Shown: piece by piece, positions 24,802 to 37,702 of the stretch | Position numbering within the stretch: position 1 is the first letter of the stretch | Layout: each line of letters opens with the position of its first letter | Source: Chondrosia reniformis | Taxonomy: Eukaryota > Porifera > Demospongiae > Chondrillida > Chondrillidae | Length of the DNA: 64,000 bases | NCBI GenBank assembly: GCA_947172415.1 | Contig: OX359189.1 | Location: 9,376,501-9,440,500, forward strand | Direction of reading: 5' to 3' | The notes under the pieces: generated by a model | The model's input: only the letters and a program-made list of their open reading frames with translations | What the model was told of the DNA's origin: nothing | Database searches by the model: none | Translations under genes and position numbers: made by a program

Positions 24802-27268
24802 ATGGATTCTGACCACCACATTTCAATGACGCTATTCCTTCTGCCCTTAATATTACAAGGTACGTAATAATTTAGACTGTACATGTAACTAGCCGCTTTT
24901 TACTTTAAAGGTTTAGCATTTTTAACGATATCATTTTATGATCTCATACACTTTTGTATATACCGAAATAGCAATGCTTATTTACTATGCACATATAGAG
25001 GAGTGATCTACTAGTACTAGTGGTAGATTTAGGAGATGGTGAAATACCACTAGAGTGTGAGTTGGTATCAGCCAACCTTCCAACTATATAAACTAGCCAA
25101 ACCCTTCTCTGTCGCATTCTTATACTTTTGTACCCCTTATAGACTTGTTGACCTGCTCTAATAAGTGCATGTATTACACACTTGAATTCCCCCTAATAAT
25201 TGTCTGTAATATGGCTATTCTTTTACATTAATACTATTAGTTGTAGAAGCTACTGTTACACTCACTGCTCCATCAAGTCCTCCTTGTTATGGTCAAACCT
25301 ACAAGTTAACATGTACACATCCTGTACTTGATGCTGATACTAATGTTAGATGGGAGAGAAATGGAACTGGATTTAATCCTCAGTCTACTCCTAATCATGA
25401 TTTGGTGGATGTTACAGATCCAAGTACTACTACTCTGACTATCAATGTGACCAGAGAAGAGTTTGAGAATAAAGTCTATATTTACAGATGTTTCACATTT
25501 GATAGTAATCTTGGTTTCATAAATGATCCAAATAGAGTCATTAGTAATGAAGTTACTGTAGATCCACCTGGTGAGTCAGGGTTAGTGTACATTATACATA
25601 CCCTTCCAGCCATTATCACTTGTCACTTAACTTCAATGCCTAAAATGTACTATATGTAGAACCTTATTATTGTCTATAGATGCATGTCAGCTAGAAGCTA
25701 TATATATCTTTTCAGACTATTATATTGCAATTGTGAACTATATGTACACAAGTATTCTGTAGGTAGCTGTGTATTAATTAATTAAAATGTATTGTGTATA
25801 TATGTATATAATAATCTAGCAATTTTTATAATTATTTTGCTACAAATTGTATGTAGAAGTACCAAGCCCACCATATGATATTCTGACTGCGAGAACCACT
25901 TCTTCAGTCTCAATTCGATGGCAGCATCACGATGTGTGTTTTTCAAACATTACGTTTGAAATAAGATTACTACAAGATGACAGATACCTTATAGTTTCTT
26001 ATGGTTACCATGACAACATTACCATTGAAGGACTAGTACCCAATACAACTTATACTATACTAATTGGAGCAGTGGGTGGTGGTAGTGTACAAGTGATGGT
26101 TACAACATTAGGTGGGTTACTGTGGGTATGTATTAGATAGTATATTCTCTAGTAGTAATATACTGTATGTACACTGTACATTCTCAAGCACTCTTTTACT
26201 TTATGTACATGTTCCAGTCAGTTTATAGATTCACTGAGCGCTTATACATTAAATGTTCTGAGTACATATTTGTGTGGTATAAGTAATTACTCTTCACAGT
26301 TGTATCTTTAAAAAAGATTTCGATTTTATCATATAAAGAATTAGAATTAAGACTTCCCACATGAATACATACATATCAATTGTCTAATAATTTTTCAACA
26401 GAGAATACAACCCTAACAGCTAGTTCATTAGAGAACTGTCAAGTCACTTTGACATGCAAGCACCATGAGAGAAATGATGTAGCCTTCAATCCAAAATCAA
26501 TCTTTTGGAGGAAGAACAATGGTAGCTTTGTAGAATACTCTGAAGGAGTAGTTAAGAGTGGAAATGAAGAGACAGTTCTGTCCATCACTGCTGAATATGG
26601 AGACACATTCACTTGTGCACTGAAACTACAAAATGGAGGAATGGAGGAAAGTAACACAATCACAGTTCAAAGACCTGATGAAATTCCTCAATGTGAGATT
26701 GATACTTTATATATATAGAATCAAGTGAAATTACTTATATACACACATGTACTGTACATACTTACGACTTACGTACTTATAAAGTATTATATATTATGCA
26801 TTCTCTATATAATATTTCAGTTTGTATATATGTATATAACACTATATGAAGGCTTTTGCTGTCAATGGGATGTCTGACATATTGAATACATCTCATTAAC
26901 AGGTACTTCTGCAGCTATAGCAAGTGACTGTGTGTCGTGGATAAGTGCTTTTGGAGTATTAACTTCTCTTTTGATAATCAGTTGGAGTATATTCATAGCT
27001 ACCTGTGTTGTAGCTGTTTGTATGTACAAGAAGGTTCATATCAGTCGTAAGAATGAGAAGTATACATCTCAGGAAGGTAATGAGACAGAGAATATATATA
27101 TACGGTACATAACCTGGATATAAGTATAAGTTCCCCTTCTCTCTCTTTTATGTATGCAAATCAGTTACTAATGAAGGTGTAATTAAAGATGAAATGGAGA
27201 GGAATCCTGCTTATATACCTATTGAGATGAGTCAGATTGAAGATAAACCAACTTATGTGAACTTATAA
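24802..27268 (+). CDS. Class 2 receptor, Ig-FN3-Ig-TM with NPAY/YVNL tail
   Basis: Six exons: 24802-24859, 25241-25570, 25857-26111, 26402-26692, 26903-27076 and 27165-27268, phase 1, 403 residues. Signal ISMTLFLLPLILQG; Ig1 (about 20-129); FN3 beginning EVPSPPYDILTA (130-214); Ig2 (215-311); membrane span (VLTSLLIISWSIFIATCVVAV); tail with ERNPAYIPIEM and PTYVNL. The Ig1 D-E loop reads NHDLVDVTDPS, unlike other copies. The signal and FN3 differ from class 1, while Ig2 and TM are nearly identical to it. Intact. Confidence 0.87.
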
Positions 27269-28099
27269 AGTGACCATTTTGAAATTATTGTTTACATGAT
27301 ACCTTTATGTATGATATGCACACAATTCAAATTCTTGTAATGTATTCATGTACAGCTATTAGAGTAGGATTTGCATATAAGGTAGAGGTATTATTTATTG
27401 CACTGTATTTGTTATGTACTATAGAACCATGTAAGCCCATTCAATCATTATAAGTAGCAAGTTGCAAGTACATGGTGTGTTAATATATAAGTATGTGTTG
27501 GAGGAAAACACTTGTAAAAGTTTGCTTTCAGTTGTTATGCCACTCCTCCGGTTAATCCACCGATAATACCACTAACTACACCTTCAATAACAGTTCCAAT
27601 ACCTGGAACAACGGAACCAATAACGGCACCTGTTGTAGCTGCACCAACAACTCCAGTTGCACCCCCACTCCTCCTCCAATTGCAACTCCTATAAAATGCA
27701 TTCAATACATACTAATTATGACATACAGGTGTATATGACACATAACATATAATTAACTTCTTCAGCTGTGTCACTAGACCCTCCCCCATATAACTATGCT
27801 TGTTATGCAAGAATAAACTGAATATGCTATTATTGATGCATTTGTTATAGCTATATAGTATAGGTTCAAATTTACTATGTTCTTTGTGTGTATATAACTA
27901 TGCTTGCTATGCAAGAATTTACAAGAGTATACTGAATGCTTATAGATGGGTGCTTTTGGTATATGCTATAGTATTTTCCAATTTATTATATACTACTTAT
28001 TACTATCACCAATTATTATAATGATCATTTTGAAATATACATAATACATATATACTTTAAAATTATATTAAAAAGAAAAATGTTCAAACAGTAAATATA
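27269..28099. other. Intergenic with a glycine-zipper relic
   Basis: Bases 27541-27690 on the minus strand are a degraded fragment of the Gly-rich exon of the glycine-zipper family, with in-frame Gly/Val/Ile codons but no complete frame or first exon. The rest is AT-rich; two similar blocks containing ACTATGCTTG.TATGCAAGAA occur near 27790 and 27900. Confidence 0.5.
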
Positions 28100-29090
28100 G
28101 TTTTTGTTAGTTCTTCACGGTTGTAAGCAGCTTGTTTTTCTTCTTCCTTTGAGTGGCTTGGAATTGTTTGCTGTACTTCGTTTTGCATCACTTTACTGAG
28201 TGTAAAGTGACCCCAGGGCACACCACGAGGAGGTAGAAGTACTTTGTGCCCCAAAAGGCCTCCGGTTTCTCAACTCTGTTTGACACTTCCACTACTTGCG
28301 TCGTAAGAGAAGCTGCTCGGGAACGGTCCGGCGTACCTGACCGACCTCTGACCAGTTACTAGTCTTGCTCTGCCTCACGCTACGGACAGAACAAGCCCGA
28401 CCCTGGCGGACCACAAACTCCCACCAATGAGAATCATCATGTGCACACAACGCAGCTTGAGAGTACTGTACACAGACTTTAGCTCATTGGGATCGGCCAG
28501 GCGCTTTAGAGTAGGGACCCATCAGTTCACTGAACTGCAAGAAAAGAATTGAAAATACATAATATAAAATACAAAGAAATACTGCTTTGAATACAAAATA
28601 CAAATTCCTTCCAAACCAACCTGAAGCTGCAGCCTACAACAGGGGTTCCTGACCGACTACGTAGTGGCACTGGACCACACCAACCTCCAGGTACGGGTCG
28701 TATAGCAAGAATCCCGCAAGTGCCAATTTAACACACAAGCAGGATTAATAGTGAGATACATCTCCAGGCACTAACCCATGATAGAGAGACCACCCCACTA
28801 TACGAACACCGATGACCCTTCGGATAGGCATGTACCATTGCTCGTACTCCAAGAATGGTTGGCGCATCGATCCACACCAAAGTAGACCTCCAGAGTTGAT
28901 AGCCCGGAGGCCAAAGACAGAAAATTTCCTTGCCTATTTATTAGAAATTGTCGGCGGGAAACATCATAAACTTGGCGGAAAATCGTGGAACCAAATTGTT
29001 TTCGATGTCATGTTCGAGAACAATAGACAACATGTAGTACATGCCCCGACCTATTCAGCAAGTTGTTATTTCTATTGAGTTCAAACTCGA
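28100..29090. other. GC-richer island of unknown origin
   Basis: Base composition is clearly less AT-rich than the flanks, with CpG-containing stretches such as GGGAACGGTCCGGCGTACC. An open frame of 88 codons at 28812-29078 has no recognisable domain. It is probably an inserted element, but I saw no terminal repeats. Confidence 0.4.
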
Positions 29091-31355
29091 AAACATGCAT
29101 GCATGGCTATCCAGCGAAGCCATAATTGAATCATATAACAATTGCAGTGACCACAAGCTATTAATATTTCAATAAACCTCAATTGTTCAGCAGAAATCAT
29201 TTATCTTAATTAAACATACGTATACAAGCGCATGCATATGACATGCGGCATGTTTCATGCACGTTGAGAATCAAGGATGCAGATGTATTTGTTAAACAGA
29301 ATCACAGGGTTCTTAATTATGATATCCATAAAGGTATTATTTAATGAAGAAAGTCTGAGCTTCGTGCATATCTTTATTATGTGTAAACCTTTGTGTCATT
29401 GCTCAATCAATTTGTGAATCCAAAATGGCCGTTGCTACGTGCTGAAGCCTAATTGCCTATTTTGAGGAACTTTGGTGTTGTTCGTACGCTAAACTTCACT
29501 GATCTCTCTTTAATAAAGGTATGTTTGATAATTAGCATATTCCTAATCAGCATCTTTACCTCATATAAAAATACTAACTTGTGAGACTGGTTAAATTGTA
29601 ATTTGTTAATGTAAGTAATTTATGCAAACCAACATTTGATTATTCACGTATTGGGCTTATTGTGCAGCCTATACTTTATTTGCTGTATTTGCAGAAGAAT
29701 TGTCATGGAAATCAAATGTCAGTTACCTAGCAACATGTCCAATTAAGTAAGCAGAAGGACTGAGTGATAGGAGATTACTAAAGTTATTGACTAAACCCAT
29801 ATCCAGATTGGAAAGATAGTGAAAGGAAAGTATTGGATCAAGGGAGATTTGCACGCATTCAGCAGTGAGTATAACTACTGTACAGGACCTGGGTTACATT
29901 TGTCCAATGGGACTACCAGATTTAGCATCTCTACCAGTCCCTAAGTAACTAGTAACTCCTAGCTACCATAGTTCAGTTGGGGGAGGTGTGTAGTACATGC
30001 TTATCAGGTTCTCTGTATCCTATAGATCAGTTTGCCATTTGGCTATGAAACTGTACAATCCATTTGAGCAAGATTATTAAGTTATTTGATATTAGTTAGG
30101 AGATTATTAATAACTACTGTACAGGACCTGGGTTACATTTGTCCAATGGGACTATCAGATTTAGCATCTCTTCCAGTCCCTAAGTAACTAGTACAGTAAC
30201 TCAATCAATATTATTTCCATTTATTTTATATAGAAAAGTCTCCATAACAACCAGGTCCAGTTCCCTGGCAACCATTCAATTGGAAATAAAGTAATCAATT
30301 GTTCATGTGGCTCTCACTTGTAGAACAACTTCACACATGTAAGTCAAAGTGGTATCTTCATCTAGTCAGCTGATTCCAATTGAGACCAGGCAGTTTCTCC
30401 AAAGTCATTATTAATGGATATACATGAAGAAACAAACATAATTTGTATATGTAAAGGTGATGTATGTAAAATGTGGAAAAGTGAATATGTGTACTTTATG
30501 TCCTTTCAACAGAACCTATCTGTGACAATATACTAGAGAATTACTTTGTAAATTATCCATGACATTTTTCTGTCCAACTGCTTCACTGTAACAGCACATG
30601 ACAGTGGTTGATGCAATAACATGTTTTGGCAGGATTTGTGTCTAATTAACTGACAACCTCTTTGGGGATTACAATGCCTTCTTGTTTCTAGTCATTTATA
30701 ATAACAGTGCTCTCTATACTGCATAAGCGTAGCAACATTAACTAACTGTACTTTTGTACACCTTTTGTAGTTACCATTTATTAATACAAAGTATAAAATA
30801 GGCATTCTGTAACTCTATCAATAGATAGATATGAAGCTATGCCTTGCTGTCAACATTAACAGACATCTCTTAAAGTCCAAAGGGATTTTGAAAATTTGAA
30901 TGTAAACCTCACCACTTGGTATTCAATGCACATTAAATTTGTAAATAATGCACATTTAGAGCTGCAACTCTGTCTACAATTTGTTGACAGCAGTTACAGA
31001 ATATAATATAGATACATGAATTTAGCCTGAGCTAATATGACTATATCAATCAAACATTAACTGTTTCTGTTCTAATCTCTATTTCACTAGCCATTATTGT
31101 ATTGTTGGCTTTCCCTATACTAAATATTTTTAAATTACTTGGTACACTGCAAGTTTATAAACTACGTAAAACCAGATTGAGGATCGAGCTGGAAATGTGA
31201 TTTCTATAAGAAATTCCCACTCTACCAGTACCATGTTAATACATCTTTTTCTAGATTATCTGCATTGTGATAGTATTAAATGTGGGGAAACTATATCATC
31301 TAAGAGACCAATTTGAAGAAAAAATGTCCGATTGTTGTAGATGCAATTAACTTGA
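29091..31355. other. Intergenic, with an 85-bp direct repeat
   Basis: About 29870-29955 and 30108-30195 are near-identical (shared core ACTGTACAGGACCTGGGTTA). No exon with matching splice signals was found in this 2.2-kb stretch, although a diverged gene could be missed by eye. Confidence 0.5.
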
Positions 31356-31775
31356 GACAATGACTTCTTCAACTGTAGCAAGTGACTGTATATATATATA
31401 TACATACATACATATAGATACATACATATGTGTGTCGTGGGTAAGTGCTTGGACATACAAACAGCTACAACACGGTTAGCTATGAGTATGCTCCAACTGA
31501 TTATCAAAAGAGAAGTTACTACTCCAAAAGAAGGTTCATATCAGTCGTAAGAATGAGAAGTATACATCTCAGGAAGGTAATGAGACAGAGAATATATATA
31601 CGATATATAACAATCTGGATATAAGTATATATAGGTTCCCCCTCTCTCTTATATGTATATGCAAATCAGTTACTAGTTAAGGTGTAATTAAAGGGGAAAT
31701 GGAGAGGAATCCTGCTTATATACCTATTGAGATGAATCAGATTGAAAATAAACCAACTTATGTGAACTTAAAGTG
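31356..31775 (+). pseudogene. Receptor 3' relic with inverted TM segment
   Basis: The left part resembles the TM exon start (ACTTCTTCAACTGTAGCAAG), interrupted by a TA-rich insertion. At about 31456-31530 roughly 75 bp match the TM-coding stretch but in reverse complement. The normal orientation then resumes (AAGGTTCATATCAGTCGTAA) with a tail exon encoding NPAYIPIEM and PTYVNL. There are no upstream Ig or FN3 exons. This is a dead fragment with a local inversion. Confidence 0.8.
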
Positions 31776-32395
31776 ACTATTTTGAAGTTATAATTAGTTA
31801 TTTATTAGGTTAATATCCGAAATGACAAACAAAATTTTGAGTTCTATAAATAATAACTTGAGAGGACTACATCACTTTAAATACATTGCTTTAAATACAG
31901 TGGAATTCTATGCACATTGTGAATAATCTGACGAGGAACTTATTTGATCTTAAAAGACAAATACCAACCTTAAAAATCTTCCTTCTTAGATTTATACGTA
32001 TAACTATTGCTTTGGTACCAAATTTGTGTAATATCTAAGACACAATTCAGAGGCATCATGTATATCCTAAATAGCTATAGCTAAGTGAAGATCAATGGTA
32101 TGCACCACCATCTGTACTTGTGGTACATGCCAGTATCTGTGAAAATCCCTCCTTAAGGGTGTATATGTATACTTTAACACTTATATGAATTAACAATACA
32201 TATACGTACATACATATATAGACTAAGTGTAGTAGTGTGACTATTAATATCATCATTTTTTTATAAATATCCCAACGTGTATATATTCACTTGAAATTAA
32301 AAAATGATCATCATATATACGTACATACACAGCAATTTAAATGCTTGTATATTCCAAATCTCATTTCCAGATTTAAGTTCATATAATGGAGACTG
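31776..32395. other. Intergenic repeats
   Basis: Bases 32030-32290 share ordered blocks with 5340-5610 and 17400-17700 (for example ACTAAGTGTAGT followed by GTGACTAT). In all three places this block lies just downstream of a glycine-zipper gene, so it belongs to the duplicated unit. Confidence 0.5.
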
Positions 32396-33020
32396 TTAGT
32401 TTTGGTAGTCTTGCATCATGATGATCACACCAGGTATATCTTTATACTCGGCAAACACCTCTCGCATTGTAATGGTGAATGTGTGCTTTCCTCTTACATG
32501 AGCTCCAAATCCAGCTCCCACTCCACAACCTACAGCTGCACCTACTGTCAGTCCACTTGATCCAAACAATATTCCTCCAATAGTAGCTCCAGTAATGGTA
32601 CCACCACCGGGAATAAAAGAACCAATTATGGTACCTATTGCAGTTCCACTGACAGTTCCAGCCGCACCACCAACTAGGGTTCCAATGGCAACTCCTTGAA
32701 AATATTCAGAAATGTTAATGTATTATTAGTATTACTATAGGTCTAGCTATAACAGATTGAGCATGCCAAATTTAAATTGTGGAAACAATTCACTTTAATA
32801 CTATACCATTTCTAATGGGTCTTCCTGGATGACAATGCAATACCAAACCAGGATCTACTTTTAGCTTTCCTGTGCTCTTATCATAATTGGTATTCTGGCA
32901 AAGAGATTTCAAATCATCTTTATCAACAGTACAAGAGATAAATCCTTTAACTTTTGCTCTACTGATAGCATAATTGTATATGTGACATTTCAATCCATCC
33001 ATGCCAGCATTGGATGCCAT
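32396..33020 (-). CDS. Glycine-zipper protein, copy 3, without PPAY
   Basis: Exons 32807-33020 and 32396-32694, phase 1, 170 residues. The N-terminal domain is diverged (MASNAGMDGLKCHIYNYAIS) but keeps GKLKVDPGLVLHCHPGRPI. The Gly-rich segment remains open with many changes. The C-terminus ends MMQDYQN, so the NPPAY of the other two copies is absent. The intact frame at this divergence suggests it was or is functional. Confidence 0.72.
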
Positions 33021-33306
33021 GATAGTCTTTAATCGCCACCAATATATATAAAATCCAGAGGTCTTGCTTGACTATTAGACTTATAATAATATGGCACGAT
33101 CTATTTTTGTCAACAAATTTGTAGGAGAGTATATAGCATAATAGGGTTACCAAGCAACCAATAATGATATTCATACATATACTGTGATTCTAATTATATA
33201 TAAATCTGTGATATATCAGGCCATATAGGTATATTATCAATTGTATACACATAACAATCATTATTATTGATTATTCCTGAAAACTATATTCATTGGGTAC
33301 TTATTC

Positions 33307-33645
33307 CTGGAAAACAATATTCATTGGCTACTGTAGACATATTGTACCAGAGCATTATAATTATATTCATTACTAAATTCCTAGAATACTGCTCTACCAC
33401 AGAAAAATATTGAAATCTTAGAATTTTAGCTATATATGGAATATTATATATGGCCGCACATACGTCCTGGAAAACTATATTCATTGGCTACTGTAGACAT
33501 ATTGTACCAGAGCATTATAATTATATTCATTACTAAATTCCTAGAATACTGCTCTACCACAGAAAAATATTGAAATCTTAGAATTGTAGCTATATAATAG
33601 CTAATTCCAAATGTGGGTGGAATATTATATATGGCCGCACATAGC
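33307..33645. repeat. Tandem duplication, roughly 160-bp unit
   Basis: Two adjacent near-identical copies start at 33307 and 33467 (shared core TTCATTGGCTACTGTAGACA). Non-coding. They lie upstream of glycine-zipper copy 3 and partly match about 19380-19510 upstream of copy 2. Confidence 0.8.
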
Positions 33646-33762
33646 TAACCAGTATATACAGTATATATAGGTTTGATGGGGTATATATGTACGTACGTAT
33701 ATAGCACCCAAATTTGGTGCATCTCTACATCTGATTCATTGCTAAAGTGGACTTTAATTGAA

Positions 33763-34780
33763 ATGACAGCTTTTGAAAGAGAACTCTGTGACTATACTTT
33801 CTTAGTTGTTGGTTCAGTTGGAGCTGGAAAGAGTACTTTCGATCAAATAAGATTTTAAAATCATTTTTAAAATTAATAGTTGGTCCTTCATGTAGCAGTG
33901 TTACTGTGTTATATAAGTTAAAGCCTTGGAAAATAGAATTTTAGGTTGTATGGGCTATTGTTCAGGACAATTACATATAGATCAACCTTTTTTGGAGGCA
34001 TATATAGGGGTATAGGAATATTTCAATTATTAAATGAGGAATTTACTATTATCAAAGTCAAAGCCTTCTCGTTAATTTTACTCTGTAAAATAGTGGCAAG
34101 TTGATTATTAGTACTAGTCATATATGGTTTTGTCATAGTCTCAAATGGGGATTTCCCAGGGCTGGAATTTGTCTTTTTAAGACACATAAATGGCCGTGCA
34201 TCCTTATTTGATATACGTATATATGATATCCAGACATGCATATGATTCATATACATTTTACCTGGCCATAGCACATTTTATATAATATACGTACATATAA
34301 AATGAATATTTTTATAGAAATGCAAAATTGAGGAGGATCAAATAGATGGCTTAAAACCAATGACTGAGGAGTCAGTACCAGTAACTTTGGTCCATGAGAA
34401 AAATAAAATAAAACTTATTGACACTCCAGGAACTGGAAATGCTGATAACTATAAAGAATTAGAATTAGGCCGATTAGATTCACTGAAAGATGAAAGGCAA
34501 TTTGCATATTCAGAACCACAGATTGAACAAATACTAGTTGCATAGATCATAGAGAGGCTTAAACAATTCAAAGATGGGTTCAATGAAGCAGGTTCCATGA
34601 GTGCTAACAGTGGTATCTACCAGTGCTGTAGGAATTACTGCAATTAGTGCTGGTTTGGTTGCTGGAGCAGTTATAGTTGCACCTCTAGCACTACCATTGG
34701 GCATTGGTGCTGGCACTGGTCTGGCAGTTGGCACTGTAACCGGAATGCTTGTAAATGAGGTGCTATGTATATACATGTAT
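33763..34780 (+). pseudogene. P-loop GTPase-like relic with Gly-rich C-terminus
   Basis: Three separated pieces run in order. At 33763-33858, FLVVGSVGAGKSTF is a good Walker A/G1 motif. At about 34340-34545, KIKLIDTPGTGN is a G3-type DxPG motif. At about 34600-34780 there is a Gly/Ala/Val-rich hydrophobic segment (AGLVAGAVIVAPLALPLGIG). Stops and frame changes interrupt the pieces and no clean donor follows the P-loop. It resembles an AIG1/GIMAP-like or other small P-loop GTPase, but the family is not certain. Probably broken. Confidence 0.55.
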
Positions 34781-34966
34781 ATGTTGTGTTAGCTATTTAT
34801 GTATATTGCATGATCTCACACATTATAGTATCATCCATGATCAGTTCTGTTTAATCACTATTTTAGTTGCATAAGTTGTTTTCTACACAACTTTCGATTA
34901 TTACTATCGAACCCTTGATGTTACAATACAGCATTCTGTTTTCAAACGTAATTTGAAAGTATTTAT

Positions 34967-35070
34967 CAAGTTCTCACATACAAAAACACATTTTCAATTT
35001 AAAATAGCTATCTATAATTGTAAATGAATACATGTTACCCCAGAAGGGGAATTCCTTATCACACCACAAG
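34967..35070 (+). promoter_or_regulatory. Class 1 proximal promoter (copy at 35.1 kb)
   Basis: Retains the GAAGGGGAATTCCTTATCAC block, with a 1-nt loss just before the ATG compared with the other copies. Confidence 0.5.
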
Positions 35071-37386
35071 ATGGCTGACCAGTGCTGCATAGTGATCCTA
35101 TATATTCTTTCAATACTTAAAGGTATGGTTATTTAAAGGCAATGTACTGTACATATGTATATACTATGTATATGATGTATTAGTTGTATACTTCTTATTA
35201 GTTGTAGAAGCTACTGTTACACTCACTGCTTCATCAAGTTCTCCTTGTTTTGGTCAAACCCACAAGTTAACATGTACACATCCTGTACTTGATGCTGATA
35301 CTAATGTTAGATGGGAGAGAAATGGAACTGGATTTAATCCTCAGTCTACTCCTAATCATGATGGAGATGATCCTACTCCAACTACTACTACTCTGACTAT
35401 CACTGTGACCAGAGAAGAGTTTAAGAATAAAGTCTACACTTACAGATGTCTCACTATTAACTCAAGTACTGACACTGTAGTAAGAGTCTATAGTAATGAA
35501 GTTACTGTAGATCCACCTGGTGAGTCAGGAAGAGTGTACATTTTGATAGTTCAATAGAGCTATATCTAGATTGATTCTTTTAGTCATTAATCTATGTAAT
35601 ATTTCTAAGATGGACGAATTTTATTAACAAAAACACTCTATTCTCTAAGACCTGCCTATGACTAGACACTCATGCATATCTGGCCTATATAGAGTATGTA
35701 CATGCTGGGCATATGCATGTATACACTATATACACACAAATGCAGGTACATATATTTGGTTAAATATATTGTGTGAGCATACATGTGTTTACATGCTACC
35801 ACTCTAGCAATTGGTTTTAGATCACTCATTTATCAAACTAGTATGTATTACATTACCTCTTCAGAAGTTCCTCTACCACCAGTTAATATTGGATATACGA
35901 GAACATCCAATTCCATCTCAATTGACTGGCAACAAGAAGATATGTGCTTTATTGTCATGTCATATGAGGTAGAAGTACTACAAGATGGCCGCCCCACTGT
36001 ACTGACCAATGATACTAGTATTACCATTGAAGAACTGGTTCCTAATACAACATATGCCATAGTTATCAGAGTTGTTAGTGGAACAGTGAAGAGCAGACCA
36101 GTTCAAGTGATGGTTACTACATTAAGTGAGTATTTGTTACTGTAACAATGTACTACTATTTATTTGTATTTATAAACCTTTATTTGTAAGTATTTAAGTA
36201 TTCAAGTATCTTATTTTAACTGGGGAGACCTTTAGCCATTGGCTATTATTCTAGTGTACCCCTTTAGAGGTGCAATTACAATATAACTTCATTTATACAG
36301 TGGAATTTTACACTGTCTTCAATTCAAAGTGAAAAAGAGGCAATTTTATCTAGCCTTCCACTATTGTAGTACAAGAGTAAATTACCCTATAGGGACATGT
36401 GTTCTACCTAATTTTGTAAATGTTAACTTTTTAACAGAGAATACAACCTTAAAGGCTAGTTTATTAGAGAACTGTCAAGTCACTTTGACATGCACACATC
36501 ATGACAGAAATGATGTAGCCTTCAATCCAAAATCAACCTTTTGGAGGAAGAACAACGGTAGCTTTGTAGAGTACTCTGAAGGAGTAGTTAAGAGTGGAAA
36601 TGAAGAGACAGTTCTATCCATCACAGCTGAATATGGAGACACATTCACTTGTGCACTTAAACTACAAAATGGAGGAATGGAGGAAAGTAACACAATCACA
36701 GTTCAAAGACCTGATGAACCTCCTCAATGTGAGATTAATACTTTATATACATAGGATCAAGTGAAATTACTTATATACACACATATACTTACAACTTACG
36801 TACGTATAAAGTATTATATATTATGCATTCTCTATATAATATTTCAGTTTGTATATATGTATATAACACTGGTTGGTTGGATATGATTTGAGCCTCAGCA
36901 ACACTTAACAATTATGAACACAACAAGTACCCCTTATAACTTCATATATAACACTATATGAAGGCTTTTGCTGTCAATGGGATGTCTGACATATTGAATA
37001 CATCTCATTAACAGGTACTTCTGCAGCTGTTGCAAGTGACTGTGTGTCATGGATAAGTGCTTTTGGAGTAGTAACTTCTCTTTTGATAATCAGTTGGAGC
37101 ATACTCATAGCTACCTTTGTTGTAGCTGTTTGTATGTACAAGAAGGTTCATATCAGTCGTAAGAATGAGAAGTATACATCTCAGGAAGGTAATGAGACAG
37201 AGAATATATATACGATACACAACCTGGATATAAGTATATATAGGTTCCCCTCTCTCTCTTATATGTATATGCAAATCAGTTACTAATGAAGGTGCAATTA
37301 AAGGGGAAATGGAGAGGAATCCTGCTTATATACCTATTGAGATGAGTCAGATTGAAGATAAACCAACTTATGTGAACTTAAAGTGA
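35071..37386 (+). CDS. Class 1 receptor, Ig-FN3-Ig-TM with NPAY/YVNL tail
   Basis: Six exons: 35071-35122, 35202-35519, 35865-36125, 36438-36728, 37015-37188 and 37280-37386, phase 1, 400 residues. Signal MADQCCIVILYILSILKG. The end of Ig1 is the most divergent of the class: after YRC it reads LTINSSTDTVVRVYSNEV and lacks the usual DPNRVIS. FN3 is EVPLPPVN type. The tail ends PTYVNLK, one residue longer than most because TGA replaces the usual stop position. Intron 4 carries half of the hairpin element seen at 57058 and 62426. In tandem with the next gene, without a class 3 partner. Intact. Confidence 0.87.
36869..36945. repeat. Half of a foldback element in intron 4
   Basis: One arm (GGTTGGTTGGATATGATTTG onward) followed by the AATTATGAACACAACAAGTA tip. 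The second arm is missing compared with 57058-57134. Confidence 0.7.
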
Positions 37387-37702
37387 CCATTTTGAAGTGA
37401 CAATTTTGCTTGGATTTTTGGGTTTATATCAGTCAACTGTATATATACTTACGAACCTGTGTTCTTCTAAAAATATATATTACACTTTGACTATACATGT
37501 AATGTTGTGTTAGCTATTTATGTATATCACATGATCTCACACATCTTAGTATATATCATCCTGATCAGTTATGACTAATCACTATTTTAGTTGACTTAAG
37601 TTGCATAAGTTGTTTCTATATACACAGCTTTTGATTATTACTATTGAACCCTTGATATTACAATACAGTATTCTGTTTTCAAATAAAATTTGAAAGTATT
37701 TA

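Noticed and set aside
28812-29078. 88-residue plus ORF in the GC-richer island
   Set aside because: No recognisable domain, splice partner or second copy seen, so not called as a gene.
34023-34274. 83-residue minus ORF within the GTPase relic
   Set aside because: Opposite strand to the P-loop and DxPG pieces, low complexity and no motif.
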